Assembly: GCA_018241745.1 (NCBI GenBank)
Contig: JAFEDG010000004.1
Coordinates: 1-47,977, forward strand
Length of the DNA: 47,977 nucleotides
From: Pseudomonadota bacterium
GTDB taxonomy: Bacteria; Pseudomonadota; Gammaproteobacteria; Burkholderiales; Casimicrobiaceae
Direction: 5' to 3'
The position numbers and the translations under genes are program-made. The number at the start of each line of letters is the position of its first letter. The stretch's first letter is position 1. This document shows, piece by piece, positions 18,152-30,635 of this stretch. The notes under the pieces were generated by a model. The model searched no databases. It saw only the letters and a list, made by a program, of their open reading frames with translations, and had not been told where the DNA came from.

Positions 18152-18186
18152 GGCGCATGGCGCGCGGGGCGCGCACAGTCGCGTCC

Positions 18187-19599
18187 ATGAACGTGATTCC
18201 GCTGCATCCTCATATCGCCCGCGCCGACGCGCCGGCGTTCGACGCCGGCCTGCTGGCCCGCTACGACGGACCGGGCCCGCGCTACACGTCCTACCCGACG
18301 GCCGACCGCTTCGGGCCGGAGTTCGCCGCCGACCGCTACGTCGAGGCGCTGTCCAGGCTGGGCGGGACGGTCGCGCCGTTGTCGCTGTACGTGCACCTGC
18401 CGTTCTGCGACTCCATCTGCTACTACTGCGCATGCAACAAGGTCGTCACGCGCGACCGCACGCGCTCGGCGCGCTACGTCGAGTACCTGTGCCGCGAGAT
18501 CGCGGCCGTGCGCCGGCACATGGCCGGGCCGGGGCGCGTGCGCCAGATCCACTGGGGTGGCGGCACGCCGACGTTCCTCACGTCCGCCGAGCAGGCACAG
18601 GTGATGCGCGCGCTGCTGGACGCGTTCGATCTCGATCCGGACGCGGAGGTCGCCATCGAGGTGGACCCGCGCAAGGTCGACGCCGCTGGCATCGCGCGCC
18701 TCGCCGAGCTCGGTTTCAACCGGCTGTCCGTCGGTGTCCAGGACTTCGACCACGACGTGCAGGTGGCCGTCAACCGCGTGCAGGGCGAACCGGAGACGCG
18801 CGCCGTCATCGAGGCCGCCCGCCACCACGGCTTCGACTCCGTCAACGTCGACCTGATCTACGGGCTGCCGCGCCAGACCGTGGCATCGTTCGCGCGTACG
18901 CTGGACCGCGTCGCGGACCTTGCGCCGGATCGCATCGCGCTGTACGGCTATGCACACGTGCCGCACCTGTTCAAGCCGCAGCGGAGCATCGCGCGCGAGG
19001 AGCTGCCGGACGCTGCGACGCGGCTCGCGACGCTGGAGCTCGCGATCGCGCGGCTGGCGGCGGCCGGCTATGTCTACATCGGCATGGACCACTTCGCGCG
19101 CCGGGACGACCCGCTGGCCGTCGCGCAGCGCGCAGGCCGGCTGCGGCGCAATTTCCAGGGCTATACGGCGGACTCGGCGGACGACCTGCTGGCGTTCGGC
19201 ATCTCGGCCATTGGCGCGCCCGGCGACGCCTACGTGCAGAACGTGCGCACGCTGGGCGACTACTACGCGGCGCTGGACCGTAGCGAGCTGCCGGTGCTGC
19301 GCGGCCATGCGCTGAGCGCCGACGATCGCGTCCGGCGCGCCGCGATCCACGCGCTGATGTGCGACTTCGCGCTCGACACCGCCGCGTTCTCCGCGCGCCA
19401 CGGCGTCGATTTCGAGCGCACGTTCGCGCCCGAGCTCGCGGCACTCGCAACGCTCGCGGCCGACGGCCTGGTCGAGGTGCGGCCGGGCGCCATCCGCGTG
19501 ACGCCGCGCGGCCGGTTGCTGGTGCGCGTCGTCGCGAAGGTCTTCGACCGCTACCTGCGCGACGACGCCGTCGCGGCGCGCTACTCGAAGGTGATCTGA
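18187..19599 (+). CDS. hemN: Oxygen-independent coproporphyrinogen III dehydrogenase (radical SAM)
   Basis: This enzyme makes protoporphyrinogen IX from coproporphyrinogen III without oxygen, supplying heme under microaerobic conditions. It has 470 residues, the standard HemN length. The radical-SAM cluster motif is [13 protein letters not shown] (Cys74, Cys78, Cys81), preceded by the N-terminal RYTSYPTAD segment typical of true HemN rather than HemW. GGGTPTFL and the C-terminal HemN domain are present. The start is ATG 18187. It is divergent from ccoI across two Fnr-like boxes, which fits co-induction with the heme-rich cbb3 oxidase. Confidence 0.94.
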   Translation: MNVIPLHPHIARADAPAFDAGLLARYDGPGPRYTSYPTADRFGPEFAADRYVEALSRLGGTVAPLSLYVHLPFCDSICYYCACNKVVTRDRTRSARYVEYLCREIAAVRRHMAGPGRVRQIHWGGGTPTFLTSAEQAQVMRALLDAFDLDPDAEVAIEVDPRKVDAAGIARLAELGFNRLSVGVQDFDHDVQVAVNRVQGEPETRAVIEAARHHGFDSVNVDLIYGLPRQTVASFARTLDRVADLAPDRIALYGYAHVPHLFKPQRSIAREELPDAATRLATLELAIARLAAAGYVYIGMDHFARRDDPLAVAQRAGRLRRNFQGYTADSADDLLAFGISAIGAPGDAYVQNVRTLGDYYAALDRSELPVLRGHALSADDRVRRAAIHALMCDFALDTAAFSARHGVDFERTFAPELAALATLAADGLVEVRPGAIRVTPRGRLLVRVVAKVFDRYLRDDAVAARYSKVI

Positions 19600-19606
19600 C
19601 CGGCGT

Positions 19607-22600
19607 TCAGCCGCCGTCGACGTCGACTGCCACGGTGTTGTCCTTCGGGTCGCGGTCGATCAGCTTGTTGAGCGGGTCGATGCCGGCACGCGCGGGCTTG
19701 CCCGCGACCTCGACGGTGAACGTCGCCTCGTTGCTCTCGATGTGCTTCTTCTCGAGGTACAGCGGGTTCCCCTCGGCGTCGAGGACGCCGACGTCGATCC
19801 AGTCGGCGAGCGGCACGTCGGTCTCCTTGCCAAGCTCGTCGGCGCGCCGCTTCTTGGCGATCACGGACAGCGTCACCGCATAGCGCCCGCCGGCGAGCGG
19901 CCTGGCCTCGGCCCGCACGGCGCGGTTGTCGTACAGCGTGATCGTCTCGAACAGGTCGTCGATCAGGTACTGCCACTGCGGAGGCGTCTCCTCGCGCACG
20001 TACTTGAGGAACTGCGTCGTCGTCGGGTACGGAGGTCCCTTGAACGCGTAGTCGTCGCGGAAGCGGCGGATCGCGCGGTTGAGCCGTTCCTCGCCGATGG
20101 CGTCGGCGAGCGCGTACATGACGAGGCTGCCCTTGCGGTAGTGGATGTACGCCTGGTCCTCGACGCGCGCCAGCGGCAGCTCCTTCTTCTGCTCGCCGGC
20201 GCGGCCGATCAGGTAGCGGTCCAGCTCGTAGGCCAGGAATTTCTGCATCTTCGCCGGGCCGTACTTCTGCTTCATCACCATCAGCGCCGAGTACTGCGCG
20301 AGCGTTTCCGACAGCATCGTCGCGCCCTGGACGTCGGCACCGATGACCTGGTGCGCCCACCACTGGTGCGCGGCCTCGTGTGCCGTCACGTAGTACGGGT
20401 AGTCGATGTCGTCCTTGTCGTTCTCGCGGACGCGCGCGATGAAGCCGATGCCCTCCGAGAACGGGATCGTGTTGGGGAACGCCTGCGCGAACGCGGCGTA
20501 GCGCGGGAATTCGACGATGCGGAACTGCCGGTGCTGGTAGGGCCCGAAGTTCGTCGTGTAGTAGTCGAGCGATGCCTTGACCGCGGCGATCATCCGGTCG
20601 AGGTTGTATTCGTGGCCCGGCTGGTAGTAGACCTCGATGGCCACGTCGTGCCAGCGGTCCTTCTTCACCGCATAGCGCGCCGACTGGAACGCGAAGAAGT
20701 CGAGGATCGGGCTGTCCATCCGGTACAGGAAGTGGCGGCGGTCGCCGTCGGTCCAGTCGCGGATCAGGTAGCCCGGCGCGATCGCGTACTGGTCGGCGTC
20801 GGTGACGACTTCGGCCTCGAACGTGATGAAATCCGCGGCGTGCGTCAGGTAGTTGTAGGCGGGCCCGGCCGGGTCGTCGCGGTCCCGCTTGCGCTCGCGC
20901 GGCTTCAGGCCGAACTTCACGCGGTCGCGGTCGAGCGTGAGCTCGCCACGCTCGTCGTAGCCGACGGTCGGCAGCATGAACTGGCCGTTGACGAACGTGC
21001 CGTTGTAGACGACCGACGTGTTGCTGCCGGCATTGACGAAGCCGTGCGTCGGCACCTCGACGTCGAACGTCATCACCGTCTCGCCGCCGGGCGGGAGCGG
21101 CTCGGCGAACGCATAGCTCTGCACGCCGACCTGCATGTCGTCGGTGGCGAGCGTGGCGGCGCGGTCGAACCTCAACGCATGGATCACTTCGTCGGCGCCC
21201 TGCATCCACATGAGGTGCACGCGCGTCACCGGCTGCGACGTCCTGTTGACGAGCGTGTACGTGCCGGTCGCCCGCACCCGCTGTGCGAGCGGGTACAGCT
21301 CGACGCGCAGCTTGACGTCGGTGATCTTCGGCTGGGGGTCCGCGAGCAGCGCGCGGTAGCGCTTCTCGTAGTCGGCCTGGCGCTGCTCGCCGTCGTACGC
21401 GGTCTCGTAGCGGTTGAGGATGTTCGTGTTGTAGAAGATGTAGCCGCCGGTGGCAGCGATCAGAACGCCGACGACGCCGGCCGCGGCTGCCACGCGTGGC
21501 GTGAAGCGGGATCGCGCGACGACCAGCCGTCCGCGCCAGTCGCTCGTCGTACCGCGCGTCCAGGCGAGGTAGGCCACGATGACGAGCAGCAACGCCCAGG
21601 CGCCGTAGTAGGCCTGGAATGCGCGGGCGCGCAGCATGAAGTGCCCGAAGCCGTTCATGTCCGAGTACGTCACCTGCGGCGTCTCGCCGTACAGGTAGAG
21701 GCCGTGCTCGAAGCCCAGCGGGATGGCTGCCACCAGCGCGACGTAGTACACGATCATCACGAAGTGACCCAGGTACTTCTGGTTCACGATGGATTGCACG
21801 GCGAGTGCCAGCGCGCAGACCAGCCAGTAGTCGACGAGGCCGATGCCGAACAGGCGCCGCACGTACTGCCCGAGCTCGTAGTGGTGATAGCCCTTGGCGG
21901 TCTGGATCGCGATGCCGCACAGCATCAGCACGGCCTGCAGCACGAGCGGGATCAGCATCAGCGCGAGCAGCTTGGCCGCAAGCGGCAGCCATGTCGGCAC
22001 CGGCAGCGCGTCCTGGATCTGGTCGAGCCGGTTGTCGCGCTCGCGCCAGGCGAGTTCGCCGGCATAGAACGTGATGATCACGAGCATGAACACCGAGAAC
22101 GTACCCTCGATCAGGCCCAGGATCTGGTAGGTCACCGGCCACGTGTTGGTGCCGAACAGCGATCCCATCGTCGTGCTCGCCGCGATCATGAACGCGACGC
22201 CGGCCAGCACGAACACGCCGAAGTACAGGTTGCGCACGGTCTCGCGGAAGTACAGCCACGTGAGGCGCGGCAGCTGCGTCCACGCGGAGCGCCGGGCGAG
22301 GGCGGTCGGGACGAAGCGCGCGGACGCGCGGACCGCGTCGTCGGCGTCGTCGTGCACCGCCTTCGCGCTCTTCGCGCCCCGCGCTTCGCCGAACTTGAAG
22401 CGCCACGCCGTCAGCGCCAGCACGCATACGCCCACCCCGATCCAGGCGAGCCGGTTGGCGGCGAGCACGCCGGTGAGCGGCACCAGTCGCGTGTTGCGGT
22501 CCGCGATCGGCCAGTACTCGGTGATCCGCGACACGGCCGTCAGGCCGAACGGGTCCAGCAGCGCCGCGAGCGTCTTGTTGTCGAGGTCGCGCAGCAGCGA

Positions 22601-23200
22601 GCCTGCGACGAGGTAGGCGATCAGCGCCAGCACCGTCGTCACGTAGATCGGCAGCATCCGGCGTGTCAGCGCGCCCAGGCAGAAGCACACGCAGCCCAGC
22701 CAGAACACGTTGGGCGCCAGCGTCGTCGCGTAAGGCAGCAGGTACGCGGCGAGGCGCGGCGGCCCGAGGCGGTCGGCCGGGATGTTGGGCAGCAGCGTGC
22801 CCGCCCATGCGCCGAGGCCCAGTCCCCCCAGCACGAGCATCGTGGTGACGAACGCGCCGGTGAACCTGCCGCCCAGGTATTCCCAGCGCCGGATCGGCGC
22901 CGTGAAGAAGAACGTCTCGCTCCGGTATTCGTAGTCCTGCTGGACCGCGCGGCCCATGATCGCGCCGATCACCGTGACGGCCATCATGCCGAGGAAGCCG
23001 AGCGTCTGCTGGATCGCGTACGGCGAGTTGATCCAGACCTTGCCGCTCGCGAAGACGATGTTCGCGCCGCGGAATGCGCCGCCGGCCGCGGCGACCCACA
23101 GCAGCGCCAGCGCGAAGAAGACGATGAAGTAGACCCACGTCGACAGCTGGCGCAGGCGGCGCGCGACCTCGAAGCGCGCGATGGTGAGCAGGCGGCCCAT
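19607..23200 (-). CDS. ABC-2 type permease fused to M1-type metallopeptidase
   Basis: This 1197-residue protein has two parts. The first 600 or so residues hold about twelve membrane helices in two ABC-2 permease-like blocks. The rest, after a single helix near 575-595, is a gluzincin-type peptidase domain with HEAAH (941-945) and a downstream SETLAQY Glu (965) as third zinc ligand. The gap is 19 residues instead of the usual 18. The classic GxMEN exopeptidase motif is absent; PFSEGIGF takes its place. The domain should face the periplasm. The ATPase gene ends four bases upstream of this start, so the pair forms one exporter. The natural substrate is unknown. Fusions of this kind exist in several phyla. 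Confidence 0.88.
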   Translation of the reverse strand: MGRLLTIARFEVARRLRQLSTWVYFIVFFALALLWVAAAGGAFRGANIVFASGKVWINSPYAIQQTLGFLGMMAVTVIGAIMGRAVQQDYEYRSETFFFTAPIRRWEYLGGRFTGAFVTTMLVLGGLGLGAWAGTLLPNIPADRLGPPRLAAYLLPYATTLAPNVFWLGCVCFCLGALTRRMLPIYVTTVLALIAYLVAGSLLRDLDNKTLAALLDPFGLTAVSRITEYWPIADRNTRLVPLTGVLAANRLAWIGVGVCVLALTAWRFKFGEARGAKSAKAVHDDADDAVRASARFVPTALARRSAWTQLPRLTWLYFRETVRNLYFGVFVLAGVAFMIAASTTMGSLFGTNTWPVTYQILGLIEGTFSVFMLVIITFYAGELAWRERDNRLDQIQDALPVPTWLPLAAKLLALMLIPLVLQAVLMLCGIAIQTAKGYHHYELGQYVRRLFGIGLVDYWLVCALALAVQSIVNQKYLGHFVMIVYYVALVAAIPLGFEHGLYLYGETPQVTYSDMNGFGHFMLRARAFQAYYGAWALLLVIVAYLAWTRGTTSDWRGRLVVARSRFTPRVAAAAGVVGVLIAATGGYIFYNTNILNRYETAYDGEQRQADYEKRYRALLADPQPKITDVKLRVELYPLAQRVRATGTYTLVNRTSQPVTRVHLMWMQGADEVIHALRFDRAATLATDDMQVGVQSYAFAEPLPPGGETVMTFDVEVPTHGFVNAGSNTSVVYNGTFVNGQFMLPTVGYDERGELTLDRDRVKFGLKPRERKRDRDDPAGPAYNYLTHAADFITFEAEVVTDADQYAIAPGYLIRDWTDGDRRHFLYRMDSPILDFFAFQSARYAVKKDRWHDVAIEVYYQPGHEYNLDRMIAAVKASLDYYTTNFGPYQHRQFRIVEFPRYAAFAQAFPNTIPFSEGIGFIARVRENDKDDIDYPYYVTAHEAAHQWWAHQVIGADVQGATMLSETLAQYSALMVMKQKYGPAKMQKFLAYELDRYLIGRAGEQKKELPLARVEDQAYIHYRKGSLVMYALADAIGEERLNRAIRRFRDDYAFKGPPYPTTTQFLKYVREETPPQWQYLIDDLFETITLYDNRAVRAEARPLAGGRYAVTLSVIAKKRRADELGKETDVPLADWIDVGVLDAEGNPLYLEKKHIESNEATFTVEVAGKPARAGIDPLNKLIDRDPKDNTVAVDVDGG

Positions 23201-23204
23201 GGCG

Positions 23205-24104
<900 letters not shown>

Positions 24105-24239
24105 GGGGGCACCGGGGAGCGTAGGGACGCGCGGATTATCCGGATGCGCAGAAGGGCTGCCCAGCGGACTGGCACCAAACGCTCCGCCGGGGCCACCACC
24201 TGCAGCCGGCCGCGATGAAACGCAGCGCTGGTGTGCGTC

Positions 24240-24251
24240 GAACGATCGTTC
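24240..24251. promoter_or_regulatory. GAAC-N4-GTTC palindrome before the helicase gene
   Basis: A perfect 12-base palindrome, GAACGATCGTTC, lies 35 bases upstream of the helicase ATG. It has the form of the DinR/LexA box of Gram-positive bacteria. Betaproteobacterial LexA boxes usually read CTGT-N8-ACAG, so the resemblance may be chance: about a dozen 12-base palindromes are expected in 48 kb. Confidence 0.25.
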
Positions 24252-24285
24252 TATCATCGGGCGTTCCTCCTTCTCCCGTAGCCCG

Positions 24286-26370
24286 ATGGCCCTGTCCGCA
24301 GACGTCCTCAATCCCGAACAGCAGCGCGCGGTCGCCCATGGCGCCGGGCTCTCGCAGCCCGGCCCGCTGCTGATCATCGCCGGCGCCGGTGCCGGCAAGA
24401 CGGCGACGCTCGCGCACCGCGTAGCGCGGCTGATCCGCGACGGCGCAGACCCTGCGCGCGTGCTGCTGCTGACGTTCAGCCGGCGCGCGGCGGCGGAGCT
24501 CGAGCAGCGGGCGGGTCGCGTGTTGCGCGCGACGCTCCCGTCAGGGGTGGCAGTGCCGCCGTCGCTGCCGTGGGCGGGGACGTTCCACAGCATCGGCGCG
24601 CGGCTGTTGCGGATGCATGCCGAAAGCCTCGGGCTTGCGGCCAATTTCACCGTGCACGATCGCGGCGACTCCGAGGACCTGATGGCGCTGCTGCGGCACG
24701 AGACGCTGGCGCGGCATCCGGTGGAGTCGCGCTTCCCGACCGCCGCCACCTGTGTCGCCGTCTACTCGCGGTGCGTCAACGCCGAAGCACCGCTGGCCAC
24801 GGTGGTCGAGCGGCACTTCGCGTGGTGCGGGGCGCACACCGAGCGGCTGCGCGCGCTGTTCGACGACTACGTCGCCGCCAAGCAGCGGCAGCAGGTCCTC
24901 GACTTCGACGACCTGCTGCTGTACTGGGCGGTCATGCTGGGCGAACCCGCGCTGGCCGCGGACATCGGCGCGCGCTTCGACCACGTGCTCGTCGACGAAT
25001 ACCAGGACACCAATGCGCTGCAGGCCACGATCCTGCGGCGCCTCAAGCCGGACGGCCGCGGCGTCACCGTCGTCGGCGACGACGCGCAGGCGATCTACGG
25101 CTTCCGTGCGGCGACGGTCCGCAACATCCTCGACTTTCCGCAGCAGTACGCGCCACCGGCGGAGATCGTCACGCTCGCGCGCAACTACCGCTCGACGGAA
25201 GCCGTGCTCGGCGCGGCCAATGCGGTGATCGCGCTCGCACGCGAGCGCTACACGAAGGACCTCGTGACCGATCGCGCCGGCGGTGCGCCACCGGCGGTCG
25301 TCACCGTCGCCGACGAGACGACAGAGGCGCGCTGCGTCGTCGAACAGGTGCTCGCGTGGCGCGAGGAGGGCATCGCGCTCAAGGCGCAGGCCGTGCTGTT
25401 CCGCAGCTCCGGCCACAGTGCGCACGTGGAGCTGGAGCTCGCGCGCCGCAACGTCCCGTTCGTGAAGTACGGCGGCCTCAAGTTTCTCGAGGCCGCGCAC
25501 GTGAAGGACGCACTCGCGGTACTGCGCTGGATCGAGAACCCGCGCGCACGGCTCGCCGGCTTTCGGGCGCTGCGCCTCATGCCGGGCGTGGGACCGGCCA
25601 CCGCGACGCGCTGGCTCGACGCGCTCGACGCACCCGCGGCGCAGGACGACCTGCTGGCGGCGATGCGCAACTTCCGCGTGCCGCCTGCGGCCGTCGAATC
25701 ATGGGTCCGCCTCATCGGCGTCGTCGCCTCGCTACGCGCGCCCGGCAGCGCGTGGCCGGGCGAATTCGACGCCGTCGTCGCGTGGTATGCGGGCGAGCTC
25801 GAGCGGCTGTACGACGACGCCGCGCTGCGCCAGGCGGACCTCGAGCAGCTCGCGCGGATCGCCGCCGCGTATCCGTCGCGCGAACGCTTCCTCACCGAGC
25901 TCACGCTGGACCCGCCGGCGGCCGCGGCGGGCCATGCCGCCGAGCCGTGGCTCGACGACGATTACCTGACGCTGTCGACGATCCACTCGGCCAAGGGCCA
26001 GGAGTGGAAGACCGTGCAGGTCCTGCGCTGCGTCGACGGCTGCCTGCCGTCGGACATGGCGAGCGGCCCGGACGAGATCGAGGAGGAAAGGCGCCTGCTC
26101 TATGTGGCGATGACGCGCGCCCGCGACGCCCTCGTGCTGACGTTACCGCAGCGTTTCTACGTCACGGGGCAGGCCGCCGGCGGTGACCGGCACGTCTATG
26201 CGTTGCCCAGTCGCTTCCTGCCCGCGTCCGTGCTGCGGCATTGCACGCAACGCACATGGCCGGAGCCCGTTCGCGTCGCGGCCGAGCCGGAAGCGGCGCC
26301 GCGCGTGCGCATCGACGTGCGTGCGCTGTTGCGGGATGTCTGGAAGCCTGCAGGCACGCGCGGAGCGTAG
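24286..26370 (+). CDS. UvrD/Rep-family ATP-dependent DNA helicase
   Basis: This superfamily 1A, 3'-5' type helicase has 694 residues. Motif I is AGAGAGKT (32-39), the Q-motif LNPEQQRAV lies at the N-terminus, motif II is VDEYQDTN, motif III GDDAQAIYGFRAA, motif IV-V regions include LSTIHSAKGQEW, and motif VI is VAMTRARD. It unwinds DNA in repair or replication restart. I start at ATG 24286, directly before the Q-motif. It is shorter than Rep or UvrD near the C-terminus and lacks their interaction tail, so it may be a paralogue with its own role. It is divergent from the ABC ATPase gene. Confidence 0.88.
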   Translation: MALSADVLNPEQQRAVAHGAGLSQPGPLLIIAGAGAGKTATLAHRVARLIRDGADPARVLLLTFSRRAAAELEQRAGRVLRATLPSGVAVPPSLPWAGTFHSIGARLLRMHAESLGLAANFTVHDRGDSEDLMALLRHETLARHPVESRFPTAATCVAVYSRCVNAEAPLATVVERHFAWCGAHTERLRALFDDYVAAKQRQQVLDFDDLLLYWAVMLGEPALAADIGARFDHVLVDEYQDTNALQATILRRLKPDGRGVTVVGDDAQAIYGFRAATVRNILDFPQQYAPPAEIVTLARNYRSTEAVLGAANAVIALARERYTKDLVTDRAGGAPPAVVTVADETTEARCVVEQVLAWREEGIALKAQAVLFRSSGHSAHVELELARRNVPFVKYGGLKFLEAAHVKDALAVLRWIENPRARLAGFRALRLMPGVGPATATRWLDALDAPAAQDDLLAAMRNFRVPPAAVESWVRLIGVVASLRAPGSAWPGEFDAVVAWYAGELERLYDDAALRQADLEQLARIAAAYPSRERFLTELTLDPPAAAAGHAAEPWLDDDYLTLSTIHSAKGQEWKTVQVLRCVDGCLPSDMASGPDEIEEERRLLYVAMTRARDALVLTLPQRFYVTGQAAGGDRHVYALPSRFLPASVLRHCTQRTWPEPVRVAAEPEAAPRVRIDVRALLRDVWKPAGTRGA

Positions 26371-26485
26371 CGGTGACATTCCGCGGTCATGTCAGTGGTC
26401 GCCGGCACGGATCACGGCCGTACGCTGATGGCACGGCGTGCGCCGTCGCGTGAAGCTGTCGCTTTCACGTTGCCGGAGACCTGCC

Positions 26486-27376
26486 ATGGAGAACAACGCC
26501 CGCAAGATCGACGAAGCGAAGCCCCCGTTTCCGCCGCAGCACCAGCCTAGTCCGGGCCTCGAGAGCGAGCTTTCGCCAAAGCCGGCGTGGCAGGCGGAGG
26601 CCTACCGGGCCGCCGGGAAGTTGCGCGGCAAGGCGGCGCTGGTCACGGGCGGCGACTCGGGCATCGGCCGCGCGGTTGCGGCGCTGTATGCACGCGAGGG
26701 CGCGGACGTCGCGATCAGCTACCTGCCGGCCGAGCAATCCGATGCGGACGTGACGCGTGCGGCCATCGAGCGCGAGGGCGTGCGCTGCCTCGCCATCCCG
26801 GGCGATCTCACCGATCCTGCGTTCTGCGATCGCCTGGTCGACGAAGTCGCCCGTGACTTCGGCCGCCTCGACATCCTCGTGTCCAACGCGGCGCACCAGG
26901 CACGCAAGAAATCGCTGGACGAGGTGACCGACGAGGAATTCGACCGCACGTTCCAGACCAACATGTATGCGTACTTCCGGCTTGCCCGCGCGAGCCTGCG
27001 GCACATGAAGCCCGGCGCCGCGATCGTCGCCACCAGCTCGGAAACCGGGATTAAGGGCTCGAAGGAACTGCCGGACTACTCGGCGACCAAGGGGGCCATC
27101 AACGCGTTCACGAAGACGCTTGCGATGGAGCTGATCCCGCGCGGCATTCGCGTGAACGCCGTCGCCCCGGGTCCGGTATGGACGCCCCTCAATCCGTCCG
27201 ATCGCGGATTGCCGCCCGAAAAGGTGGCGGTATTCGGCAAGGATTCGCCGATGGGCCGGCCGGCGCAGCCGGAGGAGCTCGCGCCTGCGTACGTCTTCCT
27301 CGCATCGAATGCGGACTCGTCGTACATCACCGGCATCGTGTTGCAGGTGATGGGCGGCGAAACCACGGGCGGCTGA
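26486..27376 (+). CDS. Short-chain dehydrogenase/reductase (YghA-like)
   Basis: This NAD(P)-dependent oxidoreductase has 296 residues. The Rossmann motif is TGGDSGIG (54-61), followed by NAAHQ, the catalytic Ser in ATSSE, and YSATK (Tyr198, Lys202). The long N-terminal extension rich in Pro (PPFPPQHQPSPG) and the PKPAW segment are typical of the YghA/YhdF stress-related SDR group. The ATG has a ggaga site nearby. It stands alone and is convergent with the DUF1328 gene, with a strong hairpin after it. The substrate is unknown. Confidence 0.88.
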   Translation: MENNARKIDEAKPPFPPQHQPSPGLESELSPKPAWQAEAYRAAGKLRGKAALVTGGDSGIGRAVAALYAREGADVAISYLPAEQSDADVTRAAIEREGVRCLAIPGDLTDPAFCDRLVDEVARDFGRLDILVSNAAHQARKKSLDEVTDEEFDRTFQTNMYAYFRLARASLRHMKPGAAIVATSSETGIKGSKELPDYSATKGAINAFTKTLAMELIPRGIRVNAVAPGPVWTPLNPSDRGLPPEKVAVFGKDSPMGRPAQPEELAPAYVFLASNADSSYITGIVLQVMGGETTGG

Positions 27377-27390
27377 CGACGCGCGCCATG

Positions 27391-27428
27391 AAAAAAACCG
27401 GGCGCCGCTACGAGGCGGGCGCCCGGTT
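27391..27428 (-). terminator. Rho-independent terminator of the DUF1328 gene
   Basis: An 11-base perfect stem (AACCGGGCGCC with GGCGCCCGGTT, 11-base loop) is followed on the minus strand by seven T residues (A-run at 27391-27397). It lies after the DUF1328 stop codon and also downstream of the convergent SDR gene, which it may end less efficiently because that side has no long T-tract. Confidence 0.9.
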
Positions 27429-27448
27429 CTGGTCGGCGGAGGACGACG

Positions 27449-27625
27449 CTATTCCGTCAGCTTGCGTCCTGCCGCCACGGCGACGATCAGGAACACGACG
27501 AACAGCGCCAGCGCCAGGAAGAACAGGATTTTGGCGATGCCCGCGGCGCCTGCCGCGATGCCCGTGAATCCAAAGAGACCTGCCACAATGGATATCACGA
27601 GGAAGATCAGGGCCCACTTCAGCAT
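27449..27625 (-). CDS. DUF1328/YtjA-type small membrane protein
   Basis: This 58-residue, very hydrophobic peptide begins [20 protein letters not shown], continues with [16 protein letters not shown] and a second helix, and ends AAGRKLTE. The pattern matches the DUF1328 (YtjA) family of small inner-membrane proteins often found in stress-induced single-gene units. The ATG is certain because the family start MLKWA lies there. A strong intrinsic terminator follows. The function is not established. Confidence 0.88.
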   Translation of the reverse strand: MLKWALIFLVISIVAGLFGFTGIAAGAAGIAKILFFLALALFVVFLIVAVAAGRKLTE

Positions 27626-27762
27626 GATTGACCTCGTCTGTCGGGTTGTAGGTTGCGCGTTGCGCGCCGGATGACGATGACCATGCTAGGCGCGTGCGCG
27701 CCGATGCCCCATCGGTGCAGCCCCGATTGCCTCGTGAGTCGCGTCCTACAGCCCCCAGCGCG

Positions 27763-28254
27763 TCATTGCGTCGGCGCGGCCGAGCACTCGACCCCCATGG
27801 CCTTGCAGGTGGCAAGGATGCGCTCGACGATCAGCGGCGTCGGGGCCTGCGTCGCTGCATCCGTGCCGGCCGTCCCGGGGCGTACGGACGACACCATCAG
27901 CTGCGTCAGGTTGTCGCCCAGCGCGGCGGCGCTGATCGTCGCCGCCTGGGCGCCGCGATAGAACGCGATCGTCCGGTGCTCGTCGTCGCTGCGGTTGACG
28001 GTGATCCCTTCCCTGGCCTGCGCGTCCTGCAACGAGCGCTTGACGGTCGCGTAGACCTTGTCGAGCGGGACGTCGACGATCACGGTTGCCGTGTCGAACT
28101 GCGTCTTGCCGTCCTGCGTCTGCTGCGAAATGCTCTGGATACGGCCCACGACGTGGCGGGCCAGCAGCACCCACTGTGCGCTGGCGGCGGACGACACGCA
28201 GAGGACCGCCGCGGCGGCGGCGGCGAGGACGAGCTTGGAAGCGGACGAGGCCAT
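27763..28254 (-). CDS. Secreted hypothetical protein with signal peptide
   Basis: This 163-residue protein begins with a clear Sec signal peptide (MASSASK, hydrophobic Ala/Val core, cleavage after SAASA near residue 26). The mature part has no motif I recognise. It contains short beta-prone stretches such as TATVIVDVPLDKVYATVKRS and a late Cys pair (CKAMGVEC) that could form a disulfide. A ccggag ribosome-binding site precedes the ATG at 28254. It is divergent from the acyl-CoA ligase gene. It is probably periplasmic; nothing more can be said. Confidence 0.75.
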   Translation of the reverse strand: MASSASKLVLAAAAAAVLCVSSAASAQWVLLARHVVGRIQSISQQTQDGKTQFDTATVIVDVPLDKVYATVKRSLQDAQAREGITVNRSDDEHRTIAFYRGAQAATISAAALGDNLTQLMVSSVRPGTAGTDAATQAPTPLIVERILATCKAMGVECSAAPTQ

Positions 28255-28415
28255 CGGGGGCTCCGGGAATTGGGCTCCGCGATTGTAGGGCCATCGCGGC
28301 TCCCGCGGCGGCGGCGGCGGCGCGCAGTCGTGCAATACTGCCGCTGCCGCAGAGCACGGCACGCCAGCTGGCCAGGACGCCCCTGGCACGCGCCATCGAG
28401 CCGCCGGAGGAGAAC

Positions 28416-30059
<1,644 letters not shown>

Positions 30060-30082
30060 CCCCAGCGCACAGGGAGAGCGGG

Positions 30083-30574
30083 ATGATTTTCGGGATGTCC
30101 ACGGCGGCGTTCACGACGCTGCATGTGTTGCTGAGCCTGATCGGTATCGCAGCCGGCCTGCTCGCCCTCGGTGCGATGTACGGGAGCCGCGTGCCGCGCT
30201 TCGTCACCGGGGTGTTCCTTGCGACGACGATCCTCACGAGCGTCACCGGATACTTCTTTCCGCGCGATCACATCCTGCCGTCGCACATCGTGGGCGCGAT
30301 CTCGCTCGTCGTGCTGCTGGTCGCGGTGCTCGCGCTGTACCGCTACCGGCTGGTCGGTCGTGCGCGCGGGACGTATGTGATCGCGGCGGTGGTGTCGCTG
30401 TACCTCAATGTGTTCGTGCTGTTTGCGCAGGCGTTCGCCAAGATCCCTGCGCTGCACGACATGGCCCCGACGCAGTCGGAGCCGCCGTTCGTCGTGACGC
30501 AGGTCATCGTGCTCCTCGCCTTTGCCTGGGCCGGTTACGCGGCCTTCCGCCGGTTCCGGCCGCCGCCCGCATAA
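30083..30574 (+). CDS. Four-helix hypothetical membrane protein
   Basis: This 163-residue protein has four hydrophobic segments (around 8-30, 37-58, 68-90 and 96-118), then a loop with MAPTQSEPPF and a fifth near the C-terminus. It resembles small DUF-type cytoplasmic-membrane proteins but I cannot name a family. It has a good agggagag ribosome-binding site and starts 23 bases after the ligase gene, so the two may be co-transcribed. No catalytic motif is visible. Confidence 0.7.
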   Translation: MIFGMSTAAFTTLHVLLSLIGIAAGLLALGAMYGSRVPRFVTGVFLATTILTSVTGYFFPRDHILPSHIVGAISLVVLLVAVLALYRYRLVGRARGTYVIAAVVSLYLNVFVLFAQAFAKIPALHDMAPTQSEPPFVVTQVIVLLAFAWAGYAAFRRFRPPPA

Positions 30575-30635
30575 GCCGTCGCAACGCGGTCCTGCCGACG
30601 CGGATGCCTGCCCGCGGACTTGCGGTCGAAAGCAA

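Noticed and set aside
18075..18188. N-terminal extension of CcoI by 38 residues
   Set aside because: It would cover both Fnr-like boxes; the ATG at 18074 has a better ribosome-binding site and matches the family start.
15525..19283. A plus-strand open frame of over 1250 codons across ccoI and hemN
   Set aside because: It is the opposite strand of ccoI and then the wrong frame of hemN, and shows no domain.
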